Shown in pieces: positions 1 through 6,317 of a stretch of 13,490 nt of DNA. The position numbers and the translations under genes are program-made. This DNA comes from Chloroflexota bacterium. Lineage in GTDB: Bacteria; Chloroflexota; Dehalococcoidia; DSTF01; JACRBR01. The notes beneath the pieces were generated by a model, which ran no database searches, was not told the DNA's origin, and worked only from the letters and a program-made list of their open reading frames with translations. The stretch covers positions 1-13,490 of the forward strand of contig JAKAMA010000021.1 of the NCBI GenBank assembly GCA_021813085.1, read 5' to 3'. Position 1 is the first letter of the stretch. Each line of letters opens with the position of its first letter.

Positions 1-1
1 C

Positions 2-1480
2 GACATGGACGGCGACATCTACAACGCCGCCGCGATCATCTCCGACGGGCGCCTCGTCGCGCGCTACCGCAAGCAGTTCCTGCCGAACTACGGCGTCTTC
101 GACGAGGACCGCTACTTCCAGCGCGGCGCCTCGTCGCCGGTGTTCGTGATCGCCGGCGTCGGCGTCGGCGTCAACATCTGCGAAGACATCTGGTACCCGG
201 ACGGGCCGACGCGCCAGCAGGCGCACGCCGGCGCGGAGGTGGTGGTCAACATTAACGCCTCGCCCTACCACCGCGCCAAGGGCACGTTTCGCGAGAACAT
301 GATCGCGACGCGCGCCAGCGACAACGTCGTCGTCGTCTGCCACGTGAACGCCACCGGCGCGCAGGACGAGCTCGTGTTCGACGGCCACAGCCTGATCTGC
401 GACGAACGCGGCGAGCTGCTCGCGCGGGGCGCCCAGTTCCGCGAGGACCTGATCGTCTGTGACATCGACATCGAAGGCGTGCTGCAGGCGCGGCTGCACG
501 ACCCGCGCCACCGCAAGGCGCGCTTCGACCAGCAGGCCGCCGGGGGCACGCCGAAGGTCGTCGTCTCCGAGGCGCCGTTCGTCGCCGAAAAACCGCGCAT
601 CTCGCCGCCGCCGCTCGCCCCCGTCCTCGGCCCTGTCGCCGAGGTCTGGGACGCGCTGGTGCTCGGCGTCCGGGACTACATCGCGAAGACCGGCTTCAGC
701 ACCGTCCTCATTGGCCTCTCGGGAGGCGTCGATTCGTCGCTCGTCGCCTGCATCGCCGCCGACGCGCTGGACGCAGGGCACGTCGTCGGCGTGTCGATGC
801 CCTCGCGCTTTTCGTCCGAGGGCAGCAAGTCAGACGCCGCGGCGCTCGCGGAGCGGCTGGGCATCCGGCTGATGACGGTGCCCATCGAGCCGGCGTTCGA
901 GGCGTCGCTCGGGATGCTGGCGGAGCCGTTCGCCGGCACGCAGTCCGGCGTCGCCGAGGAGAACCTGCAGGCGCGCATCCGCGGCAACATCCTGATGTCG
1001 CTCTCCAACAAGTTCGGCTGGCTCGTGCTCACGACCGGCAACAAGAGCGAGATGGCGACCGGCTACTCGACGCTCTACGGCGACATGGCGGGCGGCTTCG
1101 CCGTCATCAAGGACGTGCCGAAGACGCTGGTCTACGAGCTGGCCCGCTACCGTAACGGCGTCGCCGGGCGCGACCTGATCCCGCAGGCCGTGATCGACAA
1201 GCCGCCGAGCGCCGAGCTGCGCCCGGACCAGCTCGACAGCGACTCCCTCCCGCCCTACGACGTGCTCGACCCCATCCTCGAGGCCTACGTCGAAGACGAC
1301 CGCGGCATCGAAGAGATCGTGGCGATGGGCTTCGACCCGCCGACTGTCCAGCGGGTGGTGCAGATGGTCGACCGGAACGAGTACAAGCGGCGGCAGGCGC
1401 CTCCCGGCCTCAAGGTCACGCCGCGCGCCTTCGGCCGCGACCGCCGCCTCCCCATCGCCAACCGCTACCGGCCCGGGTAG
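2..1480 (+). CDS. nadE: Glutamine-dependent NAD+ synthetase, 5' end outside window
   Basis: Makes NAD+ from deamido-NAD+ and ATP, with ammonia released from glutamine by its N-terminal domain; last step of NAD+ synthesis in the cytosol. Numbering from the first visible Met (base 5), a nitrilase-fold amidase domain covers about residues 1-185, with catalytic Lys23 (in YRKQ) and catalytic Cys59 (in NICEDIW). The synthetase domain follows, with the ATP-pyrophosphatase loop SGGVDSS at 239-245 and the family signatures [13 protein letters not shown] and [12 protein letters not shown] downstream. The family is usually about 550-580 residues, so roughly the first 80, including the amidase catalytic Glu, lie upstream. 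The reading frame is already open at base 2, so the Met at base 5 is internal. A 6-bp stem (1471-1476 with 1481-1486) spans the stop codon. Identification is certain; only the start is missing. Confidence 0.96.
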   Translation, partial: DMDGDIYNAAAIISDGRLVARYRKQFLPNYGVFDEDRYFQRGASSPVFVIAGVGVGVNICEDIWYPDGPTRQQAHAGAEVVVNINASPYHRAKGTFRENMIATRASDNVVVVCHVNATGAQDELVFDGHSLICDERGELLARGAQFREDLIVCDIDIEGVLQARLHDPRHRKARFDQQAAGGTPKVVVSEAPFVAEKPRISPPPLAPVLGPVAEVWDALVLGVRDYIAKTGFSTVLIGLSGGVDSSLVACIAADALDAGHVVGVSMPSRFSSEGSKSDAAALAERLGIRLMTVPIEPAFEASLGMLAEPFAGTQSGVAEENLQARIRGNILMSLSNKFGWLVLTTGNKSEMATGYSTLYGDMAGGFAVIKDVPKTLVYELARYRNGVAGRDLIPQAVIDKPPSAELRPDQLDSDSLPPYDVLDPILEAYVEDDRGIEEIVAMGFDPPTVQRVVQMVDRNEYKRRQAPPGLKVTPRAFGRDRRLPIANRYRPG

Positions 1481-1560
1481 CCGGGCTGGCGGGGGAGTTG
1501 GGCCTGGATTCGCGCGAGACGCCATCGGATGGCACAATATGGCCCGTAGCAACCAAAGCA

Positions 1561-1595
1561 GTTGCCCGCCGCCGGGACCCGGTGGCGCAGGCAAC
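1561..1595 (+). promoter_or_regulatory. Strong leader hairpin abutting the ribosome binding site of the HAD gene
   Basis: GTTGCC (1561-1566) pairs perfectly with GGCAAC (1590-1595), continued by C1567-G1587. Inside it GCCGCCGG (1568-1575) pairs with CCGGTGGC (1579-1586), with one G-T pair and loop GAC. Only C1588-A1589 bulge out, giving an almost continuous 15-bp helix. The AGGAG ribosome binding site (1596-1600) starts on the very next base. An upstream GCAAC (1549-1553) could pair instead with GTTGC (1561-1565), so two exclusive folds can be drawn. A regulatory role is inferred; the pairing is directly visible. A high-GC background makes chance stems common, but this one is long. Confidence 0.45.
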
Positions 1596-1604
1596 AGGAG
1601 ACCG

Positions 1605-2237
1605 ATGTCCATTCGCGGCCTGATCTTCGACTTCGGCGGCGTCCTCTGGGACATGCGCTGGGACCTCACCCGCGAGCTCGAGCGCGCGCACGGCCTGCGG
1701 GATCACGCCATCGTCGAGACCCTGTACGCCGGCGACACCTGGCGCCAGGTCGAGGTCGGCGCCGGCGACCGCGAGCGCTGGCTGTCCGACGCGCACGCGC
1801 AGCTCGAGTCGATCGCCGGCCGGGCGCTGCCGCCGCTGCACCAGCACTGGCGCGAGCGCCAGCACCTCATCGCGCCGAACATCGACCTGATCCGCGCGCT
1901 GCGGCCCCCGTACCGGACGGCGGTGCTGAGCAACGCCGACAGCACGCTGCCGCAGCGGCTGCGCGACATCGGCATCGCCGGCCTGTTCGACGCGGTCGTC
2001 TGTTCGGCGGAAGTCGGAATGGCCAAGCCGGACGCCCGGATCTACGCGCTCGCCGCGGAGCGGCTCGGCCTGCCGCCGGCCGCGTGCGTGTTCATCGACG
2101 ACCTCGAGAGCAACGTCGCGGCGGCGCGCGCCGCCGGCATGGCGGGCGTCTGCTTCCGCGTCGACCGCGGCGACCGTCTCGACGAGCAGTTGCGCGCGGC
2201 CGGCGTCGCGCTGGAGGCAGACACGCTGCCCGCGTAA
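1605..2237 (+). CDS. HAD-superfamily (YihX-like, HAD-IA) phosphatase
   Basis: A 210-residue cytosolic hydrolase, most likely acting on a small phosphorylated metabolite; the substrate cannot be told from sequence. All four HAD motifs are present: I, nucleophile Asp9 in IFDFGGVLWD; II, Ser109 in VLSNAD; III, Lys141 in MAKPDARIY; IV, Asp165-Asp166 in FIDDLESN. The residue two after the nucleophile is Gly11 rather than the usual acid Asp, as in the E. coli YihX group (FDLGNV). The helical cap lies between motifs I and II. The start at 1605 is chosen because AGGAG sits 4 bases upstream and the protein then begins directly before motif I. An in-frame ATG at 1539 would add 22 low-complexity residues encoded by the leader hairpin and has no ribosome binding site. 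It follows nadE by 124 bases. Confidence 0.9.
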   Translation: MSIRGLIFDFGGVLWDMRWDLTRELERAHGLRDHAIVETLYAGDTWRQVEVGAGDRERWLSDAHAQLESIAGRALPPLHQHWRERQHLIAPNIDLIRALRPPYRTAVLSNADSTLPQRLRDIGIAGLFDAVVCSAEVGMAKPDARIYALAAERLGLPPAACVFIDDLESNVAAARAAGMAGVCFRVDRGDRLDEQLRAAGVALEADTLPA

Positions 2238-2283
2238 GGTGGAGCGCGCCGGGGGCCGAGGGCCCGGCCGGAGGAGGAGAGAC

Positions 2284-2394
2284 ATGGACCCGCAGTACCG
2301 TCTGTTCGCCCTGATCGTGATGACGTTCTGGATCATCGCCATCGCCCTCGCGATCTTCGCCGCGGTGGCGCCGAACTGGGCGCACTTCGCGTAG
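2284..2394 (+). CDS. 36-residue single-span membrane peptide
   Basis: A short open frame from ATG 2284 to TAG 2392-2394, preceded by an excellent ribosome binding site (GGAGGAGGAG, 2270-2279). The product is MDPQYRLF, then an uninterrupted hydrophobic stretch at about residues 7-29 (rich in Ile, Ala, Leu, Phe, Trp), then APNWAHFA. That is one membrane helix with a short polar tail on each side. It begins 46 bases after the HAD gene stop and may be co-transcribed with it. It resembles in style the tiny accessory subunits of membrane complexes, but no family is recognised and no partner is encoded nearby. The ribosome binding site and the clean hydrophobic segment argue that it is real. Confidence 0.6.
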   Translation: MDPQYRLFALIVMTFWIIAIALAIFAAVAPNWAHFA

Positions 2395-2407
2395 GACGCG
2401 GTGGTCA

Positions 2408-3049
2408 ATGCGACGGCTCCCAGTTGGTGCGATCCCCCTGCTGGGCCTGCTCGCGCTCATCGTCTTCTTGGGAGGGAAGACGAGGGATAAGGTCTCCGCA
2501 ACGCCCGGGTCGAACGGCAACGTTGTGCTGTTGTCAGTCGGCACCCCGGTGATCCCGCAAGCGGCGTTGCCGGCCCTCGCCGGCACGCGAAACGTGAGCA
2601 CGCCGGCGGAGCTCTATCAGGTGGCCCGGCCGGGTGACGTCATCGTCATCGACAAGAACCTATTCCCGCAGGTCGACCGTGCGTTCCTCAAAGGCGCGCT
2701 CGCAAACGGGCTGCCGATCGTGGCGCTGAATGTATCGGAGCGTGACCTGGCGCAGGCGACAGGCTACGTCGATGCCGTCGGCGCACGAGATCCGCTGATG
2801 CTCAAGTACATGAAGCTTCCAGCGCCGTTTGTCGGGTTCTCGTATAGCTACGTGTGGCTCAGCCTGCCGGGCTCCCAGGGGGTGTGGTACAACGGGGATG
2901 GACAGAAAGATTTCACTTCGTCATCTTTTGCGGCGAGCCTGCGCTCATACAGCTTGATGGCGCGAGGGCTGACGGAGCGGCCCGGCGGGCAGATCGTGCC
3001 CCTCGATCGACCCCAACCGATCACGCCGCAACCGCATCCGGCGCCCTGA
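2408..3049 (+). CDS. Hypothetical membrane-anchored protein, family not recognised
   Basis: A 213-residue protein. Residues about 5-23 are hydrophobic (IPLLGLLALIVFLGG), with two Arg in front and Lys/Arg/Asp after, fitting an uncleaved membrane anchor or signal peptide. The following region alternates beta-like strands and helices (NVVLLSVGTPVI, GDVIVIDKNLF, LPIVALNVSERDL), looking like an alpha/beta domain. The last 20 residues are Pro-rich. I recognise no catalytic motif. No convincing ribosome binding site precedes ATG 2408, which lies 13 bases after the small membrane ORF, so translation may depend on that ORF. Codon use is visibly less GC-biased than its neighbours (TTG, TCA, GTA, TTT appear), which suggests acquisition or a poorly expressed gene. 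Function is unknown. Confidence 0.6.
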   Translation: MRRLPVGAIPLLGLLALIVFLGGKTRDKVSATPGSNGNVVLLSVGTPVIPQAALPALAGTRNVSTPAELYQVARPGDVIVIDKNLFPQVDRAFLKGALANGLPIVALNVSERDLAQATGYVDAVGARDPLMLKYMKLPAPFVGFSYSYVWLSLPGSQGVWYNGDGQKDFTSSSFAASLRSYSLMARGLTERPGGQIVPLDRPQPITPQPHPAP

Positions 3050-3088
3050 CTCGAAGGGAGACTCGAGGTCGCGATTCGAGGTGCGGCA

Positions 3089-3116
3089 GACCTCCGACCT
3101 CCGACCTCCGACCTCC
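3089..3116. repeat. Heptamer tandem array (GACCTCC) x 4
   Basis: Four perfect head-to-tail copies of GACCTCC lie between the hypothetical gene and the CoA-transferase gene. A lone GAGGTC in the opposite orientation sits just upstream (3065-3070). The inverse-oriented version of the same unit appears on the far side of the CoA-transferase gene (4696-4723). Confidence 0.85.
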
Positions 3117-3162
3117 ACAACCCCCGGTCCCTCTTCCCCCTGCCGCCGAAGCCGAAGATAAT

Positions 3163-3199
3163 CCCGCGTGAGGCTGCGGCACGGGCCGCCGCACGCGGG
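3163..3199 (+). promoter_or_regulatory. Nested hairpin in the CoA-transferase leader
   Basis: CCCGCGTG (3163-3170) pairs perfectly with CACGCGGG (3192-3199). Nested inside, GCGGC (3176-3180) pairs with GCCGC (3185-3189) around ACGG. The structure ends 4 bases before the GAGGAGG ribosome binding site (3204-3210). A possible -10 box GATAAT lies just upstream at 3157-3162 (5 of 6 to consensus), with only a poor -35. A role in translation or mRNA stability is inferred. Confidence 0.35.
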
Positions 3200-3214
3200 T
3201 GACGAGGAGGCTCC

Positions 3215-4681
3215 ATGGACTGGCAGGAGATCTACAGGCAGCGGCTCACCACCGCGGACCAGGCCGTGCAGGCCGTCAAGTCAGGCGATACCGTCGTCCT
3301 GTCGATCTTTCCGCCGCTGACGCTGCCGCCCGCCCTCGCCGCCCGCAAGGACGACCTGCGCGACGTGACGATCCGCCTGCTCGCACCCGCCGCCGACCCC
3401 GGCTGGCTGCGCATGCCCGACGAGTCCGTCTTCAGCGTCGAGTTCGAGCTCTACATCGGCGACTTCGCCCGCTTCGTCACCGACGAGCGGCGCGGCTCCT
3501 ACCTGCCCAACCTCTTCTCCCTCGGCATGAAGGCCTACGACCAGAAGCGCCCCGACGTCCACCTCCCCGACGTCATCATGTGCAGCGTCTCGCCCCCGAA
3601 CCGCGCCGGCTTCTGCCACTTCGGCGCCCACCACTGGGTCCAGCGCTCCTACGCCCGGCGCTGCCCGACGGTGATCGCCGAGGTCAACCCGCACCTCCCC
3701 CAGGTCTACGGGGACGTCTACATCCACGTCTCCGAGATCGACCACTTCGTCGAGCTGCAACTGCCGCCCTTTGGCCGCGCCGAGTTCGACCGCGCCGTCG
3801 CCACCATCGCCGACCCGGTGCGCCGCGAAGGTTGGCGCAAGCTCGGCGACGAGCTGCCCGATATCAGCGTCCTCGCCGCCGTCGCTGGCGTCATGGCCGC
3901 CGTCTCACCCGAAGACGCCCGCCGCCTGCTCGGCATGGCCGAGCCGCCACCCGAGGCCGTGCCGATGGCGCGGTACCTCAACGAGATCGTCGAGGACGGC
4001 GACACGGTCCAGATCGGCACCGGCGAGCCGTCGCGCGGCGTCACGCGGCTCGGCGCCTTCGCCGGCAAGAAGCACCTCGGCATCCACACGGAGCTCGGCT
4101 GGCCCGGCCTCGCCCGCCTCTGGCGCGACGGCATCGTCGATGGCAGCCGCAAGGAGGTCCACCGCGAGAAGAGCGTCGCCGTTGCCTGGACGGGCTGCGA
4201 CCCGAACGACCTCGACATCATCGATGGCAATCCGCACTTCGAGCTGTACGACCCGGAGTACGTCCTGCACCCGCGCACGCTGACGAAGTTCGACCACTTC
4301 ATCGCCATCAACAACGCGGTTTCGGTGGACCTGCTCGGCCAGATCAACGCGGAGAGCGTGTTCGGCGGCCGCATCATCAACGGCACGGGCGGCCAGCCGG
4401 AGATGCACCTCGCCGGCGCCTTCTCACCCTACGGGCGCGCGATCACGCTGCTGCCGTCGACGGCGATGGGCGGCGCGGTGTCGCGCATCGTCGCGCAGAT
4501 GGAGCCCGGCTCGCTGGTCACGATCCCCCGTTTCTACGCCGACGTCGTGATCACCGAGTTCGGCGTCGCGCGCCTCTGGGGGAAGAACCACCGCCAGCGC
4601 GCCGAAGAGCTGATCGCCGTCGCCCACCCCGACCACCGCGACGACCTGCGCGCCCAGGCCCGCGCGCTCTGGTGGCCGTGA
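3215..4681 (+). CDS. Acetyl-CoA hydrolase/CoA-transferase (Cat1 / 4-hydroxybutyrate CoA-transferase family)
   Basis: Moves CoA between acyl-CoAs and free carboxylic acids (acetate, butyrate, 4-hydroxybutyrate, propionate or succinate in known members), or hydrolyses acetyl-CoA; cytosolic. The 488-residue product has the two-domain family layout: an N-terminal domain ending near 230 (IAEVNPHLPQVYGD is typical), then the C-terminal half with the CoA-site loop GTGEPS at 268-273, the likely catalytic Glu293 in GIHTEL (aligned by motif with Glu238 of Clostridium aminobutyricum AbfT, GIHSEM), GTGGQ at 390-394, and TEFGVARLWGK from 447. ATG 3215 has GAGGAGG 4 bases upstream. It is somewhat longer than the usual 430-450 residues. 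The exact substrate is not readable. An acyl-CoA thioesterase lies next to it, convergently, so both act on CoA thioesters. Confidence 0.92.
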   Translation: MDWQEIYRQRLTTADQAVQAVKSGDTVVLSIFPPLTLPPALAARKDDLRDVTIRLLAPAADPGWLRMPDESVFSVEFELYIGDFARFVTDERRGSYLPNLFSLGMKAYDQKRPDVHLPDVIMCSVSPPNRAGFCHFGAHHWVQRSYARRCPTVIAEVNPHLPQVYGDVYIHVSEIDHFVELQLPPFGRAEFDRAVATIADPVRREGWRKLGDELPDISVLAAVAGVMAAVSPEDARRLLGMAEPPPEAVPMARYLNEIVEDGDTVQIGTGEPSRGVTRLGAFAGKKHLGIHTELGWPGLARLWRDGIVDGSRKEVHREKSVAVAWTGCDPNDLDIIDGNPHFELYDPEYVLHPRTLTKFDHFIAINNAVSVDLLGQINAESVFGGRIINGTGGQPEMHLAGAFSPYGRAITLLPSTAMGGAVSRIVAQMEPGSLVTIPRFYADVVITEFGVARLWGKNHRQRAEELIAVAHPDHRDDLRAQARALWWP

Positions 4682-4695
4682 TGCGCGGGCGATGA

Positions 4696-4723
4696 GAGGT
4701 CAGAGGTCAGAGGTCGGAGGTCG
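4696..4723. repeat. Heptamer tandem array (GAGGTC[A/G]) x 4
   Basis: Four 7-bp units GAGGTCA, GAGGTCA, GAGGTCG, GAGGTCG start 14 bases after the CoA-transferase stop. Read on the other strand the unit is the one found upstream of that gene (GACCTC core), so the gene is bracketed by the repeat in inverted orientation. Confidence 0.85.
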
Positions 4724-4752
4724 GAAGGGGTCGCGTCCCGCGGGTGCCCCCT

Positions 4753-4780
4753 CCAACATCCAACATCCAACCTCTAACAT
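4753..4780. repeat. Second heptamer array (CCAACAT-type) x 4
   Basis: Units CCAACAT, CCAACAT, CCAACCT, CTAACAT, followed by a partial CCA. Same 7-bp period as the neighbouring array but a different unit. It fills the gap between the convergent CoA-transferase and thioesterase genes, where I see no convincing terminator hairpin. Confidence 0.8.
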
Positions 4781-4799
4781 CCAGTTCCCCCGGCGACCC

Positions 4800-5225
4800 T
4801 CACGGCATCGGCACCACCGCCAGCGTGCAGCGCGAGATGCACACCAGCTTCCCCGATTCGTCGCGGATCTCGATCGTCCAGACCTGGCTCGTGCGGCCGA
4901 TGTGCACCGGCTCCGCCGTCGCCCGCAGCAGCCCGTCTCGCTTCGGCCGCAGGTGGTTCGCGTTGATCTCCTGGCCCACGGCCACCATGCCCTCCGGGCA
5001 GTTGCGGCCCGCGCCGACCGACGCCGCGCTCTCCGCCAGCACCAGCGAGGCGCCGCCGTGCAGGATGCCGAACGGCTGGTGCACGCGGCTGCTGACCTCC
5101 ATCGTCATCACCACGCGCTCCTTTGAGATCTGCTCGAAGCGCATCGGGATCGCCTGGCCGATCACCTCGGCCATGCGCGCGTCCCACGCCCGGAGGTCGC
5201 CCTCCGGCGGCAAGGATCGTGGCAT
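4800..5225 (-). CDS. Hotdog-fold acyl-CoA thioesterase (PaaI family, EntH/YdiI-like)
   Basis: Hydrolyses an acyl-CoA or aroyl-CoA to the free acid and CoA in the cytosol. The 141-residue product matches the EntH/YdiI type closely: HQPFGILHGGASLVLAES at 49-66, with Gln50, His56 and Glu65, which correspond to Gln48, His54 and catalytic Glu63 of E. coli YdiI (MenI); then EINANHLRP and QVWTIEIRDESGKLVC. The start is set at 5225 because GAGGAGG lies 5 bases upstream on the minus strand. The in-frame ATG at 5246 adds seven residues, lacks a ribosome binding site, and would place that GAGGAGG inside the gene. YdiI itself acts in menaquinone synthesis, but no menaquinone gene is visible here, so the substrate is open. 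It is divergent from the GNAT gene. Confidence 0.92.
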   Translation of the reverse strand: MPRSLPPEGDLRAWDARMAEVIGQAIPMRFEQISKERVVMTMEVSSRVHQPFGILHGGASLVLAESAASVGAGRNCPEGMVAVGQEINANHLRPKRDGLLRATAEPVHIGRTSQVWTIEIRDESGKLVCISRCTLAVVPMP

Positions 5226-5373
5226 CTCCGCCTCCTCAGGTTGCATCGAGGGATAGTCTAGCCAGCCGTGATCGCGCGCGCGATGCGGGGGCCGCCTCCC
5301 CGCGCGGCTGCATGTCCCCTCAATCCTGTGGTACGATTGCGCACGCTGGCGGGCCGCGCCGGCGGGAGGCACC

Positions 5374-5952
5374 ATGACGACCGAGACCCCTACAGCCGGA
5401 TACAGCCGCACGTACCCGCGCGAGGCGCGCCTCAAGGGGGACAGGACGTTCCACCTGCGGCTGATGGACAAGACCATGCGCGATGCCGTGCTGGCCTTCG
5501 CGCGTGCGCTGCCGAAGGGCGACATCCTCTTCCTGCGCATGGACGTCACCGAGCCGCGCAACGTCGACATCTGGCTCCAGAACATCGCCGCCGGGCGCAC
5601 GATCACCCTCACGGCCTGGGACGGCGAGACGCTCGCGGGCTACGCCAGCCTCCATACGAACGATGTGCTGTGGACGCGCCACGTCGGCGAGATCCGCACG
5701 ATCGTCGGACAGGACTACCGCGGCATCGGCCTCGGGGCGCGGCTCGTCGAGGAGATGTTCGAGGTCGCGAAGCAGTTGGGGCTCAGGAAGATCACCGCCC
5801 AGATGACGTCCGACCAGCCGGGCGCGCGCGGGACCTTCGAGCGCGCCGGCTTCCGCCCGGAGGCGCTCCTCACCGACCACGTCATCGACAGCGAGGGCCG
5901 CACGCACGACATGCTGATCATGTCGTACGACATCGACGGGTTTAACGACTGA
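5374..5952 (+). CDS. GNAT-family N-acetyltransferase
   Basis: Transfers an acyl group, usually acetyl, from CoA to an amine of an unidentified acceptor. In the 192-residue product the acetyl-CoA pyrophosphate loop (motif A) is QDYRGIGLGARL, with Q113, R116 and the glycines of RGIGLG. It is preceded by the strand HVGEIRTIVG and followed by LGLRKITAQM and the motif-B region ARGTFERAGFRPEALL. The first 70 residues hold the more variable acceptor side. ATG 5374 has GGGAGG 4 bases upstream. A possible -10 box TACGAT at 5332-5337 would give a leader of about 30 bases, but no good -35 is seen. It shares a 148-bp divergent region with the thioesterase. It could be a protein or small-molecule acetylase; the sequence does not decide. 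Confidence 0.88.
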   Translation: MTTETPTAGYSRTYPREARLKGDRTFHLRLMDKTMRDAVLAFARALPKGDILFLRMDVTEPRNVDIWLQNIAAGRTITLTAWDGETLAGYASLHTNDVLWTRHVGEIRTIVGQDYRGIGLGARLVEEMFEVAKQLGLRKITAQMTSDQPGARGTFERAGFRPEALLTDHVIDSEGRTHDMLIMSYDIDGFND

Positions 5953-5972
5953 GTCGCGCGGGGGCTCGCGAC
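5953..5972 (+). terminator. Short hairpin directly after the GNAT gene
   Basis: GTCGCG (5953-5958) pairs with CGCGAC (5967-5972) around an 8-base loop and begins on the base after the stop codon. There is no T-run, so if it ends transcription it is not a textbook intrinsic terminator. The stretch to 6080 is GC-rich and holds nothing else I can support. Confidence 0.35.
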
Positions 5973-6093
5973 GCCTCGGGCTCACCGCCGCCGCGCTGCG
6001 CCGCCGCGGGGCACCTGCGCGCGGCGAGGGCCGGGGCGCGCGGTGTGGTCGCGACCCTGACGGATCGGCGACGGTCGCAATCCTCACCCCCTT

Positions 6094-6120
6094 CCCCCTC
6101 TCCGACATGCGGAGAGGGGG
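6094..6120. repeat. C-rich/G-rich hairpin repeat, probably interspersed family
   Basis: CCCCCTCTCC (6094-6103) pairs perfectly with GGAGAGGGGG (6111-6120), extended by G6104-C6110 around the loop ACATG, an 11-bp stem. The left side is preceded by CCTCACCCCCTT (6082-6093). On the right no matching AAGGGGGTGAGG follows; instead the sequence switches to the relic coding piece. It therefore looks like an interspersed hairpin element that has lost its right outer arm. It could also act as a terminator. Confidence 0.55.
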
Positions 6121-6134
6121 CCAGACAGTGCTGA

Positions 6135-6245
6135 TCGGGAGAACAGGAACAGCATCAACTGGACGAGGAGACCGGGCAGCCCTCGCTGTTCGACTCCGTG
6201 GTTGCCACGAGAAGCGACGACCGACCCGCGTCCGCCCGCCCGTGA
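6135..6245 (+). pseudogene. Relic C-terminal end of a lost protein
   Basis: Thirty-six sense codons lie between TGA 6132-6134 and TGA 6243-6245 with no ATG. The peptide reads like a protein tail: EQEQHQLDEETG, then QPSLFDS, then VVATRSDDRPASARP. Charged and Gln-rich residues and the QPSLF piece, similar to the QL[S/D]LF sliding-clamp-binding pentamer of DNA-acting proteins, make chance less likely. The hairpin repeat lies immediately upstream, where the body of the gene would have been. It ends 72 bases before the endonuclease-like gene. A deleted partner, such as a helicase or methyltransferase, is speculation; the frame could also be accidental. Confidence 0.35.
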
Positions 6246-6317
6246 AGGCCACCGCGACGTCTCCCCGACGGCGCACTCGGTGACCAGCGCACGAGGCGAC
6301 TTCCGGAGAAACTCGAC

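Noticed and set aside
1539..1604. N-terminal extension of the HAD protein from ATG 1539
   Set aside because: No ribosome binding site, Pro/Gly-rich residues with no match to the fold, and the bases form a strong hairpin.
3199..4695. Long plus-strand frame of about 498 codons overlapping the CoA-transferase gene
   Set aside because: It is Arg/Pro/Ala-rich with no family motif and lies in another frame of a gene with clear catalytic motifs and a good ribosome binding site.
4753..4780. Possible CRISPR-like repeat
   Set aside because: Units are 7 bp head to tail with no spacers, and no cas gene is present.
5226..5612. Long N-terminal extension of the thioesterase to 5612
   Set aside because: It would overlap the GNAT gene antisense and exceed the usual family size of about 140 residues; GAGGAGG marks the start at 5225.
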